Shown: positions 26,929-37,300 of the stretch, piece by piece
How the letters are laid out: each line of letters begins with the position of its first letter
How positions within the stretch are numbered: the first letter of the stretch is position 1
Source: Eshraghiella sp045124255
Lineage (GTDB): Bacteria > Bacillota > Clostridia > Lachnospirales > Lachnospiraceae
NCBI GenBank assembly: GCA_045124255.1
Contig: JBGVLM010000007.1
Location: forward strand, 54,611-118,610
DNA: 64,000 nucleotides
Direction of reading: 5' to 3'
The notes under the pieces: generated by a model
Told to the model about the DNA's origin: nothing
Databases searched by the model: none
The model's input: the letters and a program-made list of their open reading frames with translations, nothing else
Program-made: the position numbers and the translations under genes

Positions 26929-28038
26929 TTAATCTTCCTCCTTCTTATTGCTGTCCGCAAAAACCCATTTTCTCTGTATCTGATAGCTAAGCAGAAACAG
27001 ACACATATCAACTATTATTTTAATCAGGCTCGTAATCCAGTCATTTGCATTAAATATATGGGAGAACAGGTATACAAATCCATAGGACGCTCCCATCTGA
27101 CATATACACAGGGCATAATACCTAAGCATTGTCCTGCCCATTGAAGCATTTGACTTAAATACGGCCTTTCTGTTAACAAAGAAGTTAAAAAGTGATGATA
27201 CCACCCTTGCTATAACTGTTGCAAGCAGAATTTTAATGCCTTTATCTGCCTGAGTGCCGACAATAAACTCAATCAGTCTGAATAATCCGTTATCAATCAG
27301 AAATGAAAGGATTGAGCTTATCATATATTTAAAAAATGATACCAGATTTCCCATCAAATATCTTAATATTACCATGTATATCTTGAAGGAATCCTTAAGA
27401 GGGTGAAAATGTGTTGAAGCATTTTCCTCAATATATACCGTATCAATCTTTACCTCACAGAATTCGATATGCTGTTTTTTCATTTCCAGCAGAACCCTGG
27501 TCTCATACTCAAACCGTTCTCCCTTAATTGCCAGCATCATCGGAAGGTACTTTGCAGGTATTGCTCTTAAACCTGTCTGTGTATCCGATATCCTGATTCT
27601 GCACATTGCCCTGAATACAAAGCCCGTAATGTTATTACCGATTCTGCTCTTTGGCGGAACATTTTCCTCCGAAAAATCCCTGCAGCCAAGAATAACCTTA
27701 TCCCCATGAAGGAGCATTGCCTCACAGCATGCCCTTATGTCCTTAGGAAGGTGCTGATTATCTCCGTCAACAGTAATAACTCCGTCAATTTCAGGTCTGT
27801 TGTCAATACAGTATTCGTATGCAGTTTTTAATGCACGTCCCTTTCCGCAGTTAACGCTGTGGTTAAGCACTGTTACCTCAGAATGCTCTGCCGCCCTGTC
27901 AAAAGGGGCTCTATGCGCTTCATCACTGCCGTCATTAACGATAATGATATCCTTAAAGCCCTCTGCCAACAGCCCTTCTACCACAGTATTTAATTTCTCA
28001 TCCGGATTCAGGGATGGTATAATAACACTTATTTTCAC
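26929..28038 (-). CDS. GT2 glycosyltransferase fused to GtrA-like membrane domain
   Basis: 369 aa. The N-terminal family-2 transferase (1-220) has SVIIPSLNPDEKL, the nucleotide-sugar Asp (IIVNDGSDE) and the DXD-like VDGDNQH, and DTQTGLRAIP marks a dolichyl-phosphate-glucose-like synthase. The C-terminus (about 235-360) carries four GtrA-type helices. One fused polypeptide would both charge an undecaprenyl-phosphate sugar and move it across the membrane. The start is a GTG at 28038 with AGGAG 6 nt upstream. It follows valS by 9 nt. Confidence 0.9.
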   Translation of the reverse strand: MKISVIIPSLNPDEKLNTVVEGLLAEGFKDIIIVNDGSDEAHRAPFDRAAEHSEVTVLNHSVNCGKGRALKTAYEYCIDNRPEIDGVITVDGDNQHLPKDIRACCEAMLLHGDKVILGCRDFSEENVPPKSRIGNNITGFVFRAMCRIRISDTQTGLRAIPAKYLPMMLAIKGERFEYETRVLLEMKKQHIEFCEVKIDTVYIEENASTHFHPLKDSFKIYMVILRYLMGNLVSFFKYMISSILSFLIDNGLFRLIEFIVGTQADKGIKILLATVIARVVSSLFNFFVNRKAVFKSNASMGRTMLRYYALCICQMGASYGFVYLFSHIFNANDWITSLIKIIVDMCLFLLSYQIQRKWVFADSNKKEED

Positions 28039-28047
28039 TGTTTACTC

Positions 28048-30684
28048 CTATTTACATAACTGTGAGAGTCTTTCCTTAACCTGATTCATCATTGTGGAAT
28101 ACTTCTCCAATTTGTCCTTTTCCTCCTGAATCTTAGCTTCCGGTGCTTTGGAAATAAATTTCTCATTGCTTAACATTCCTTCAACACGCTTAAGCTCGCC
28201 TTCAAGACGTTTCTCCTCGGATTTAAGTCTCTCAATCTCTTTTTCTATATCTACTAATTCTGCAAACGGCATATAAATTGCAGCATTTGGAATAAGAACC
28301 GCTACAGCGTCCTCATCAATTCCCGTCTTATCGCTCTGTATAACTACCTCAGAAGCATATCCGAGAGTTGCAAAGAATACTCTTCCGTTTTCAAAAATGC
28401 CTTTGATATCGTCACTTTCCGTTACAACATATACCTTTGCTTTCTTGCTTGGCGGAACATTCATTCCGGCACGGGTATTTCTGATACCTCTTACAGCCTC
28501 CTTAATTGTCTCAACAGAATTTTCTTCACTTACAAAATTCCACTCCTCATTATATTCCGGCCATTTTGAAATCATAATTGATTCTTCGTCTGACAGGTTG
28601 CAGAAAATCTCTTCCGTAATGAAAGGCATATACGGATGAAGCAGTTTAAGTGAATTGATAAGTACTGTTTTAAGCGTCCAGATGGCTGCTGCCTTTGTAT
28701 TGTCCTCATCATTGTAAAGACGTGGTTTAACCATCTCAATATACCAGTCGCAGAATTCCTCCCAGATAAAATCATATATCTTTGAAACCGCAACGCCTAA
28801 ATCATAGTTCTCCATATTCTCGGTTACGTCCTTTGCAAGACGGTTAACCTTTGAAAGAATCCATTTATCCGAATCCGTAAGTGATGTCAAATCAATATCA
28901 TCAGTATTATCTGCCTTTTCAAGATTCATCATAATAAATCTTGATGCATTCCAAACCTTATTGGCAAAGTTTCTTGACGCTTCAACTCTCTCCCAATAGA
29001 AACGCATATCATTACCCGGAGCATTTCCTGTAACAAGTGTAAGTCTTAATGCGTCTGCACCGTATTTATCAATGACCTCAAGAGGGTCAATACCATTTCC
29101 GAGGGACTTGCTCATCTTGCGTCCCTGTGAATCTCTTACAAGACCATGTATAAGCACGGTATTAAACGGTGCCTTACCCGTATGTTCAATTCCGGAAAAC
29201 ATCATTCTGATTACCCAGAAGAAAATTATATCATATCCGGTTACCAATGTGCTTGTAGGATAGAAATATTCCAAATCCTCAGTTTTCTCAGGCCATCCAA
29301 GTGTTGAGAACGGCCATAATGCTGATGAGAACCATGTATCAAGTGTATCAGGGTCCTGTACCATAGGCTTACCGCATTTTGGACAAACTGCTGTCTCGTC
29401 CTTAGTAACAACCATCTCACCGCAGTCCTCACAATAGAAAGCAGGAATTCTGTGTCCCCACCATAACTGTCTTGAAATGCACCAGTCCCTGATATTCTCC
29501 AGCCAGTGATAATAGGTTTTGTCGAAATGTTCAGGAACAAATTTGGTCTCGCCTGATTTAACTGCCTCAATTGCAGGCTTTGCAAGCTCTTCCATCTTAA
29601 CGAACCACTGCTTTGATACTCTTGGCTCTACTGTTGTATGACAACGGTAACAGGTTCCTACATTGTGGCTGTAATCCTCTATCTCAACCAATGCTCCCTC
29701 TGCCTCAAGGTCGGCTACGATTGCCTTTCTTGCCTCATAACGGTCCATTCCTGCATATTTTTCATATTCGTCAACTATTTTGGCATCCTCGGTCAAAACA
29801 TTGATTACAGGAAGGTTATGTCTTAATCCGACCTCAAAATCGTTAGGGTCGTGTGCAGGAGTAATCTTAACAACACCCGTACCGAATTCCATGTCAACAT
29901 AGCTGTCTGCAATAATCGGAATTTCTCTGTGGACAATCGGAAGAATAACTGTCTTTCCAACCATATCCTTATATCTGTCATCATCAGGGTTAACTGCCAC
30001 AGCAGTATCACCAAGCATCGTTTCAGGTCTTGTAGTAGCCATTTCAATATAGCCGCTGCCGTCTGACAACGGATATCTTAAATGCCAGAAATGTCCTGCC
30101 TGGTCCTCATATTCAACCTCTGCGTCCGAAATTGATGTAAGGCAGCATGGGCACCAGTTAATGATTCTCTCGCCTCTGTAGATAAGTCCTTTATTATACA
30201 GATTAACAAAAACCTCTTTAACTGCCTTGTTGCAGCCCTCATCCATTGTAAAACGCTCTCTGTCCCAATCTGCTGATGAACCGATTCTCTTAAGCTGCTT
30301 AACAATACGTCCGCCGTATTCCTTTTTCCAGTCCCATACTCTTTCAAGAAATTTCTCTCTTCCGAGGTCCTCCTTGGTAAGGCCTTCCTTTGCAATTGCC
30401 TCTACAACCTTAGCCTCTGTTGCAATTGACGCATGGTCCGTTCCCGGAAGCCACAGTGCTTCATAGCCCTGCATTCTCTTAAAACGTGTTAAAATATCCT
30501 GTAAAGTATTATCAAGCGCATGACCCATATGGAGCTGTCCCGTAATATTCGGAGGAGGCATAACGATTGTAAACGGTTTCTTGCTTCTGTTAACCTCTGC
30601 CTTAAAATATTTCTTGTTCATCCACTTTTCATACAATCTGTCTTCTATTTCTGACGGATTATAATTCTTCTCTAATTCTTTCAT
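28048..30684 (-). CDS. valS: valyl-tRNA synthetase
   Basis: 878 aa class I synthetase charging tRNA-Val. HIGH-type signature in PPPNITGQLHMGHALDN (about 45-60), the zinc cysteines WCPCCLT and CYRCHTT / CEDCGEM / CPKCGKP, editing CP1 region (ATTRPETMLGDTAVAVNPDD), KMSKS at GRKMSKSLGNGIDP, and a C-terminal coiled-coil arm (about 815-878). Start at 30684 follows AAAGGA. The longer frame runs back into the T-box terminator. It heads an operon of nine genes and is controlled by the upstream T-box. Confidence 0.97.
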   Translation of the reverse strand: MKELEKNYNPSEIEDRLYEKWMNKKYFKAEVNRSKKPFTIVMPPPNITGQLHMGHALDNTLQDILTRFKRMQGYEALWLPGTDHASIATEAKVVEAIAKEGLTKEDLGREKFLERVWDWKKEYGGRIVKQLKRIGSSADWDRERFTMDEGCNKAVKEVFVNLYNKGLIYRGERIINWCPCCLTSISDAEVEYEDQAGHFWHLRYPLSDGSGYIEMATTRPETMLGDTAVAVNPDDDRYKDMVGKTVILPIVHREIPIIADSYVDMEFGTGVVKITPAHDPNDFEVGLRHNLPVINVLTEDAKIVDEYEKYAGMDRYEARKAIVADLEAEGALVEIEDYSHNVGTCYRCHTTVEPRVSKQWFVKMEELAKPAIEAVKSGETKFVPEHFDKTYYHWLENIRDWCISRQLWWGHRIPAFYCEDCGEMVVTKDETAVCPKCGKPMVQDPDTLDTWFSSALWPFSTLGWPEKTEDLEYFYPTSTLVTGYDIIFFWVIRMMFSGIEHTGKAPFNTVLIHGLVRDSQGRKMSKSLGNGIDPLEVIDKYGADALRLTLVTGNAPGNDMRFYWERVEASRNFANKVWNASRFIMMNLEKADNTDDIDLTSLTDSDKWILSKVNRLAKDVTENMENYDLGVAVSKIYDFIWEEFCDWYIEMVKPRLYNDEDNTKAAAIWTLKTVLINSLKLLHPYMPFITEEIFCNLSDEESIMISKWPEYNEEWNFVSEENSVETIKEAVRGIRNTRAGMNVPPSKKAKVYVVTESDDIKGIFENGRVFFATLGYASEVVIQSDKTGIDEDAVAVLIPNAAIYMPFAELVDIEKEIERLKSEEKRLEGELKRVEGMLSNEKFISKAPEAKIQEEKDKLEKYSTMMNQVKERLSQLCK

Positions 30685-30756
30685 TTCCTTATTCCTTTCT
30701 GATGTAATCAATCCTTTTGCAGCGAATTTATAAAATCCGCAAAAATACATAGCAAA

Positions 30757-31025
30757 GCCCTTTGCACATTGCTATGCAAAGGGCGAAAAATTATCCGCGG
30801 TACCACCTTTATTAACGGGAAAACTCCCGCCATCTCATTAAATTCTTAACGCGAATCACACGAAAGCTGCTAATATGCCGGATTCACGGATAAACTGCCG
30901 GACCCTTCACAGCTCCTGCTCCAAAGCTACTTCTTCATATCCATTGCCAAAGCCTCGCACCGTCCGGCTTCTCTCTGATGGCTGTAATATGCTTACTCCT
31001 CTTCTTCACTGCATTTACATTTATT
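30757..31025 (-). ncRNA. valine T-box leader
   Basis: The minus strand carries the T-box core AAAGGTGGTACCGCGG (plus 30795-30810). Its UGGU bulge complements an uncharged tRNA 3' end with discriminator A. Upstream lie a stem I region with AGAGAGAAG and a candidate specifier GUA (Val) at plus 30928-30930, within GAAGTAGC. The terminator stem is GCCCTTTGCA / TGCAAAGGGC (plus 30757-30766 and 30775-30784). Uncharged tRNA-Val should allow read-through into valS and the envelope genes behind it. Confidence 0.93.
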
Positions 31026-31034
31026 CAAGATATA

Positions 31035-31063
31035 TCATAAATGTACCCCAAAAATATGTCAAT
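31035..31063 (-). promoter_or_regulatory. strong sigma-A promoter of the valS operon
   Basis: TTGACA, exactly 17 nt, TATGAT on the minus strand, about 10 nt ahead of the T-box leader. It overlaps the region just after the stop of the preceding gene at 31076. Confidence 0.88.
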
Positions 31064-31075
31064 AGTTTTTAACTG

Positions 31076-32257
31076 TTAAAGCTCCAAATTATAGGATTCC
31101 ATAATTCCCATTATCTCATCCGTCAGCTCCGGATTCTTATTTGCAAGACGTAAGATGCCGTTCTTAGCTTCCTCAATTCTATCCATATTATAGTCAATCT
31201 GTTCTCTGAGCTTATTCCTTCTGACATTAAGCGTATGCCTGATTTCCTTCATTATTTTCTCATCAGTCAGTGCTTCAAGCTGCTTCTCCCATATTGCCGG
31301 ATCATACAGATTAAGCCTTGCAAGCTTATCATTAAAATTGTCCAGTGCGTCATTAAGCTCAACCGCTGAGTTCCGGTATTTCTCAGCCTTCTTCTTCTCA
31401 ACCAGATATGCCTCATATTCCTTACTGAGCTCAAGGGAATTCTGCACATTGTATTTTGCCTTCTGATATTCGACACTGTTGACAATATTTACATATTTAA
31501 TTTTAACCTTGTTAAGAAGTGTAATTGCCCTTGACAGTTTCTTCTCAGAATATTTTATTTTATATGCGGTATTTCTCATAAACAGGCACACCAGCAGTAC
31601 AAAAAATGCAGCCAGCAGCAGGACTATCATAAAAAGCAGCATTCCGTTGTCACTGCTTAACTGTCCCGATATTATGAAAATAACAAAAACAGCAACTATT
31701 CCAAGCAGGGATATAATCGAAACATTCCTGACATTAACCCTTCTGCTGTCAAAATCCTTCATATCCTCCTGAATTGACATTTTCTCTGCTTCAAGCACCC
31801 TCATGTCATGTTTAACCTTCTGGCAATATTTCTCATCATTGATTAAATTAGTCAATGCCTCAGGAAAATCACTGTCATACTGCTCAAACATCAAATATCT
31901 TGACTGCGGCAGAAGCGGTGCTCCGTTTCTTATATCCTCCCGCTGTGATTTAACCTTAATAATCTCTGCAGCAGCCGACCTGAGACTCCTCTTGTTTATT
32001 TCATCCTGATTTTCAATAATCTGCATATCCGAAATATAATTATTGACAATCTGGTGCTCTGTTTTGAGCTCTGAAATATATTTGGAAGAATCTGTTATCT
32101 GCTCACACTGTGTTCTGACATACTGCATTTGCTCAATAAGCTCATACTCCTTAAATGCCTTGTCAGAAGCGGGCATATCCTTGTCATCAAGTTCAATTTC
32201 AAGATATAAATCTTCGTTTTTATTGTTTTTTTTCTTTTTCTTTTTGAAAAATGCCAT
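31076..32257 (-). CDS. unknown coiled-coil protein with two membrane helices
   Basis: 393 aa. A Lys-rich start (FFKKKKKKNNKNED) precedes a helical, coiled-coil-prone region (about 35-170). Two close helices follow (about 178-198 and 206-228) with a tiny loop between, then a second long coiled-coil region (about 235-390). Both long arms should be cytoplasmic, a topology suited to membrane tethering of a complex. No family recognised. Fourth gene of an operon with an Hsp70-like protein, 14 nt downstream of the TPR-like gene. Confidence 0.8.
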   Translation of the reverse strand: MAFFKKKKKKNNKNEDLYLEIELDDKDMPASDKAFKEYELIEQMQYVRTQCEQITDSSKYISELKTEHQIVNNYISDMQIIENQDEINKRSLRSAAAEIIKVKSQREDIRNGAPLLPQSRYLMFEQYDSDFPEALTNLINDEKYCQKVKHDMRVLEAEKMSIQEDMKDFDSRRVNVRNVSIISLLGIVAVFVIFIISGQLSSDNGMLLFMIVLLLAAFFVLLVCLFMRNTAYKIKYSEKKLSRAITLLNKVKIKYVNIVNSVEYQKAKYNVQNSLELSKEYEAYLVEKKKAEKYRNSAVELNDALDNFNDKLARLNLYDPAIWEKQLEALTDEKIMKEIRHTLNVRRNKLREQIDYNMDRIEEAKNGILRLANKNPELTDEIMGIMESYNLEL

Positions 32258-32271
32258 ATTAAAAACCTACT

Positions 32272-33087
32272 TTATTTAATATAATTACGGTAGCCGGACT
32301 TCCATTTATTTATAAGCTCGTCCAGCATACTGTAATATTCAGACATTCTGCCCTCTTCCTTAAGTGCAAATGCCTCTCTGATTTCTTTATATTCAATTTC
32401 CTGCGGTGCATGGTCCATCAGAGTCTCTATTTCCTTCCCAACTACAAACATCAGCTCATCATTCTCATCAGGGCTGTAACCTCCATTGCCGATAAAACGT
32501 GCCGCTTTACAGGCTTTAAGTGACTCCTCCCTGCCGTTTAACTCGTAAGCAATTTTATAACAGTCAACAGCCTCAGCGAATGAAAACAGCATTGAATATG
32601 CAACTCCCATATTATGCCATACATCACCATAAAAGCTGTCCGTAAGTGTAATATCCTTCTTACCGTGAACAATCAGTTCATAATTATGTATTGCACTTTT
32701 ATAACGTTTATTGCCAAGAAAGGTATCCGCCCTTGACTTAAGCCGCTCAAGCACATTCTGCGTATCCAGTTTATCAATAACAGCTTTAAGCTCTGCGATT
32801 TCACCCTCAGAATAATAATCAACACTTCGAAGAATTGTTATCAAAATCTCTGATAATCCGGCATTTTGTGAAACCAGAAACTCAAGCTGTCTTGCAAGTT
32901 CCGTTTCCGAAAGTTCCTCATCAATATATCGAATAAGCCCTTCATCCACCAAATCCGTACCAATCAGATAAATATTATTATATATGTAATAGCAAAGCTC
33001 CTCCATCGAATAGATGTTAATCGCCATATTGCTTATATAATACGGTTTATCAGCATATTTACTTCTGCACAAAATAAATCCCGACAT
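32272..33087 (-). CDS. unknown TPR-like helical protein
   Basis: 271 aa, cytoplasmic, all-helical. A TPR-like pair is visible around 120-200 (GNKRYKSAIHNYELIVHG, then GVAYSMLFSFAEAVDCYKIA), with a DUF-type N-terminus (FILCRSKYADKPYYI). I start at 33087: AGGAG lies 8 nt upstream, while the GTG at 33096 touches that site. It lies 15 nt after the Hsp70-like gene. TPR folds often bind chaperone tails, so a partner role is plausible but inferred. Confidence 0.8.
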   Translation of the reverse strand: MSGFILCRSKYADKPYYISNMAINIYSMEELCYYIYNNIYLIGTDLVDEGLIRYIDEELSETELARQLEFLVSQNAGLSEILITILRSVDYYSEGEIAELKAVIDKLDTQNVLERLKSRADTFLGNKRYKSAIHNYELIVHGKKDITLTDSFYGDVWHNMGVAYSMLFSFAEAVDCYKIAYELNGREESLKACKAARFIGNGGYSPDENDELMFVVGKEIETLMDHAPQEIEYKEIREAFALKEEGRMSEYYSMLDELINKWKSGYRNYIK

Positions 33088-33102
33088 AGCATTCACTCCT
33101 AA

Positions 33103-34374
33103 TTACAGCAGCAGTTCCTCATTAATAACCCTGCCGCTGCTCGCATAAAATTCTCCAAAGCCCTTGTCCTTAACCATTAAATGACATCTTGAGTCACTTG
33201 TAAAGGATAGTGCAACCGTAATTCTGGTCGCCTTATTGGGTCTCTTCGGAAAGTCCTCAAGTGAAACACGCACCAGCTGCTTCTCCCTTGAATCCACCGG
33301 AGACAGGAAAATTTCAAGTTCTTCAATATCATCTACAATAAAATCATATGAACAGTCAGTTCCGAACCAGTTAACACCCGGTCTAATCATTCTTAATATT
33401 TTATCCCTGCCCCTGTCAGAAATCTTCATCTCAATTCCTGTCGTTATACGCTCAGAGCAGGCAAGCAGATAATCCCTGATGCGATTCACATATTTACCCT
33501 CGACAGCAGCAAAACAGGCACCCTTTGCATACAGATTCTGTCCTGCAAATACTCTTTTTCTGTCACAGACATATTTAATAAAGTCAGGAAGCTTAATCTC
33601 ATCAGAAAATCCCCTTCCGATAAGAAATACCGATGTAACATTATGCCTGTCCATTGTCTTTACGGCAGCTTCCCTTAATCTTGCATCCAGCAAATCGACT
33701 GACGCCTGATTCATTGCAAGTACAAAAGGAAGTTCATCTGCAAAATTCTCGGACTGAACCATTACAATCCTTGTTCCGCGCTCATTAACTATATACATAC
33801 GATGTGTAGAAAGTCCATTTGTGCCGTAATCAAACAGTACCACATCCCCCTTCCACAGCTCAGGCTTCTGGTTAAGAGTATAATATATAAAGGACTCCTT
33901 ATGGCTTATAATCTCATACTGTTCCTTCGTATAGCCAAGCTCCTCAATTGCTTTGGAAACAACATTCAATATTGAAATATTAAATTGTTCAAGCGTAATG
34001 CATATTTTGTTTATGCTGTCTGATTTTCCTGCCGTTTTTGCAGTCTTCAAAAGATATTCAATATATCTTTTGATTAATTCAATCGGCATAACCATAATGT
34101 CATCCACAGAAACCGGATTCTTTGCAGCTGCCTTCTCAAGCAGTCCTTCTACCAGCACTGCGTCACCGAGTTTTGCACATTTAAGCGCCTCATCACCGGC
34201 ATACCATTCATCCCTGCCCGTCATCTTACCTACAACAGCAGGAATCTGGTATTTCAGCTCAAGCCCTGAGAAATCCACGGAAACCGGGTCATTCTCCCTA
34301 TGATTAAAATATGCGACCTGTGAATATTCATCACATAAATCAATTCCGACACCAAAAAATTTGTTATTATCCAT
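33103..34374 (-). CDS. degenerate Hsp70/actin-fold protein (DUF5716-like)
   Basis: 423 aa. The actin-fold marks of DnaK are recognisable in order. Phosphate-1 is GVGIDLCDEYSQVAYF (about 8-23), phosphate-2 is VVLFDYGTNGLSTH (about 178-191), and the adenosine motif is SVFLIGRGF (about 248-256), followed by AGQNLYAKGACFAA like the DnaK DEAVAIGAA helix. The last 45 residues (TRITVALSFTSDSRCHLMV) resemble part of an Hsp70 substrate-binding sheet. Canonical DLGTT and GGGT are altered, so ATPase may be weak or absent. I recall this family as DUF5716, unverified. Start 34374 follows AAAGGA. Confidence 0.8.
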   Translation of the reverse strand: MDNNKFFGVGIDLCDEYSQVAYFNHRENDPVSVDFSGLELKYQIPAVVGKMTGRDEWYAGDEALKCAKLGDAVLVEGLLEKAAAKNPVSVDDIMVMPIELIKRYIEYLLKTAKTAGKSDSINKICITLEQFNISILNVVSKAIEELGYTKEQYEIISHKESFIYYTLNQKPELWKGDVVLFDYGTNGLSTHRMYIVNERGTRIVMVQSENFADELPFVLAMNQASVDLLDARLREAAVKTMDRHNVTSVFLIGRGFSDEIKLPDFIKYVCDRKRVFAGQNLYAKGACFAAVEGKYVNRIRDYLLACSERITTGIEMKISDRGRDKILRMIRPGVNWFGTDCSYDFIVDDIEELEIFLSPVDSREKQLVRVSLEDFPKRPNKATRITVALSFTSDSRCHLMVKDKGFGEFYASSGRVINEELLL

Positions 34375-34391
34375 CTTTGGTCCTTTCATTT

Positions 34392-37300
34392 CTAAAGAGG
34401 TTTAAAAATCTGTCCCGTAACATATTCCGTTACCGCATAGGTATGAACCAGTTTACAGAAGGTCTGATTATCATGTGAATCCCTGCTCGCTGCCATATCA
34501 TTGATTAAATCATATCTGCCTTCTGATTTATCAGGCTTAATACTCATATTGGTCAGCACACAGGTATCAGTAGTTATCTCGCCATCCTTGTCTTCTTCCG
34601 TAATGTAATACTGAATCTGTTCCCCATAGAAAAGAACAAACTGTTTTACAAATATACCTTCATAGACATTTTTCATATCCTCTGTTATATAGAGTTTCTT
34701 ATGCTCCTTATTCTCATATATGTAGTGAATCACCACACGCTTTCTCGGATTGGCACGGTATTCAACCATTGTCTTGTCCTTAATCTCATAAGGAACCGGA
34801 ATTTTGTCCGCAAGCTTAAGATAGAACGGAAATACATATTCCTTTCTGGTAAGTGCGGCAATAATCTCCTCTCCGAGATTTTTCCGGTACTCTGAAAGTT
34901 CTGAAAGCTCTGAGTAAAATTTAACCAACGCCATTTTGCATATCCACGGAAGCTCCTTCTCATTCTCCATATATGCCTCAATAATATTGAATACATTTTC
35001 GGAAATTTCGTTTTCCCTTACAAAATACAGATATGAATTATAAGCGAGGTATGCCTCAACAATTCTTTCCTTCGGCCCTTTCCTGAAATAATTGTCAAAA
35101 ATATCACAAACAAGTTCAAAATATGAATTTGAGAACATCATCTGTGCTATTATGCGTTCCTCCAGTTCATAGGTCTCTATATCCACCTCAACCGCTCTTT
35201 TCCAGACCTCAACCATTTCCTCGGTCGTGCCGTTAAAGCCGTCAACAAGATAGTTTAAAATAAGCTCATCATACCGGTTCTTCTTAAAAACATAGCTGCA
35301 CATGTTCATAAGCTTAGGTGAATCCTCATGCTGTCCCGACAGAATGATTCTTGAACACAGCTTCATAAGACGCTTTGCATTAATCTGCATATATGAAGTC
35401 TCAGCTATAAGTGAAAAAGCTGCCTCATAATCCCCCTGTACGATATATATTTCAATAATCTTATTTATATCCTTCTCATGTATAAGTGAAAAATCCGTCT
35501 TTCCTATAAAATATGCAAAGCCGTCCACATCAAAGTTGTCATAAAAATAGTCAATCACAACTGAATTAAGCTTCCTGCGGTATGCCGTGTTAATTTTCGG
35601 AAGTGCGGCAAGGTTAATAATATTCTGAATTGCCTCCTGGTCCTTCTTCTGATAGCGGATTGTCTTCTCACAAGTGCTTAATTTTAAATGAATTAAATTA
35701 TCGTCTGCCTCAAGACATTTCTCCATAACAGCAGCGTCATCCATATATTTAACAATGTTATACGGCATTGAATAACGGTTCTTACTGTCGCTTACAAATA
35801 ATACAACCGCGTCCTCGGTATACATCCTGATATATGCAACACCATTATTAATCGGATATTCCTTCTCGCTGTTGCTCTCCTTATGGCGGACAACAACCCT
35901 CCTGAAAAACGGATTGCTGCATTCAATCCTGTATGTAAAGAAAATTTCCGAAACTGCTCCGGCATTCTCATCCGTAATCATATCAGTTTCAAAAATATTC
36001 TTATACAGCGTTGCAAGCTGTTCATTAACATGTCCCAGAAGCATTTGTTCCATTACAAACGTATCCATCTGCGGAATATAACTTGTATATACCTGCGGAT
36101 TATCCGCCTTGTTATGTATAATATTTGAATACAGATATGCCTTATGAATATAATCAAGACTGTTATTATATCCAAAATACATAAGTACCATTTTCGGAAG
36201 GGGCGACATGTCATTCTTATCCCTTGACTCAATATAAAATTCAAAAAGCTGTGTTATCTTATATTCCGCAAGAATTGCCTGCTCATAATATTGAATATAT
36301 TTTGCCCCGACACAATGATTGTGTATAAGCATTTTGCAGAGTCCCTCAAGCGTTACCGGTTCCTTATAGCACTCATACAGAGCCATCATAAGCCTGATGA
36401 ATTTCTCTGAGCCAAATCTTACACTCATAACCATCTCTGCAACATGACTGCACAACTTACGGTTGACAATTCCGTGCTTAACACCAAAATACAGTACATT
36501 AATCTCAAAGGAATTAAGTACCCTTAACAGAAGTGGCTGCTCATTGAGAATATTGCATGCCTCAATATATAAAGCCGGGCTGTTGCAGCCCTTATTAAAC
36601 TGCTCCTTAATTCTTAAAAGCTTGAGACTCGGATTTTTCTCAAACTCCTCATCCATAAACAGAAGCGTCCACAATATTCTCCAGTCATCATTCTGCGTAT
36701 AGCACTCCTTAACAACATTGGACGCCTTTCTCGAATATACCCTGTCCTTATTAAACAATGTATTGACATACATAAAATAACAGTAAACAGGATATTTGCT
36801 CATGTCATCCGAATCAATCTCATCCTTAACATTATCGATAAGCCATTTGGCTTCCGTATCCTTCTTCTCGGTAATATAAATCTGTGCCAGAAAAAGTCTG
36901 TAAAAAGGATTGCTGTCATCCATTGACCGGATTGCCTCTATAACACTCATCGACTCCCTTATCCACTCGGACACATTGAGCTTGTGGGTTCTGAATTTAA
37001 TGTATAAATCCATCAAATCACAATTAAGCTTACGGATAGCATGTCTCTCCCGTGCTTTTACACCGGCAGCCGACTTCGAAACCGTTATATTAAAAGGAAG
37101 TTTTCTTCCTATTGTTTCAAAATAAATAACTGCATAGTTCTTTCCCTCATGGAGCTTATCATATTCGACAATATATGAAAACTCATATTTATTACCGGCA
37201 AAAGAATCTGACGCAATTTCCCTTCTCTCAAGACGGATAAAAGGACTGTCACAGCTTACAATGACATTTGCATAGCCCCATGTATCCCTTTCAATTAAAA

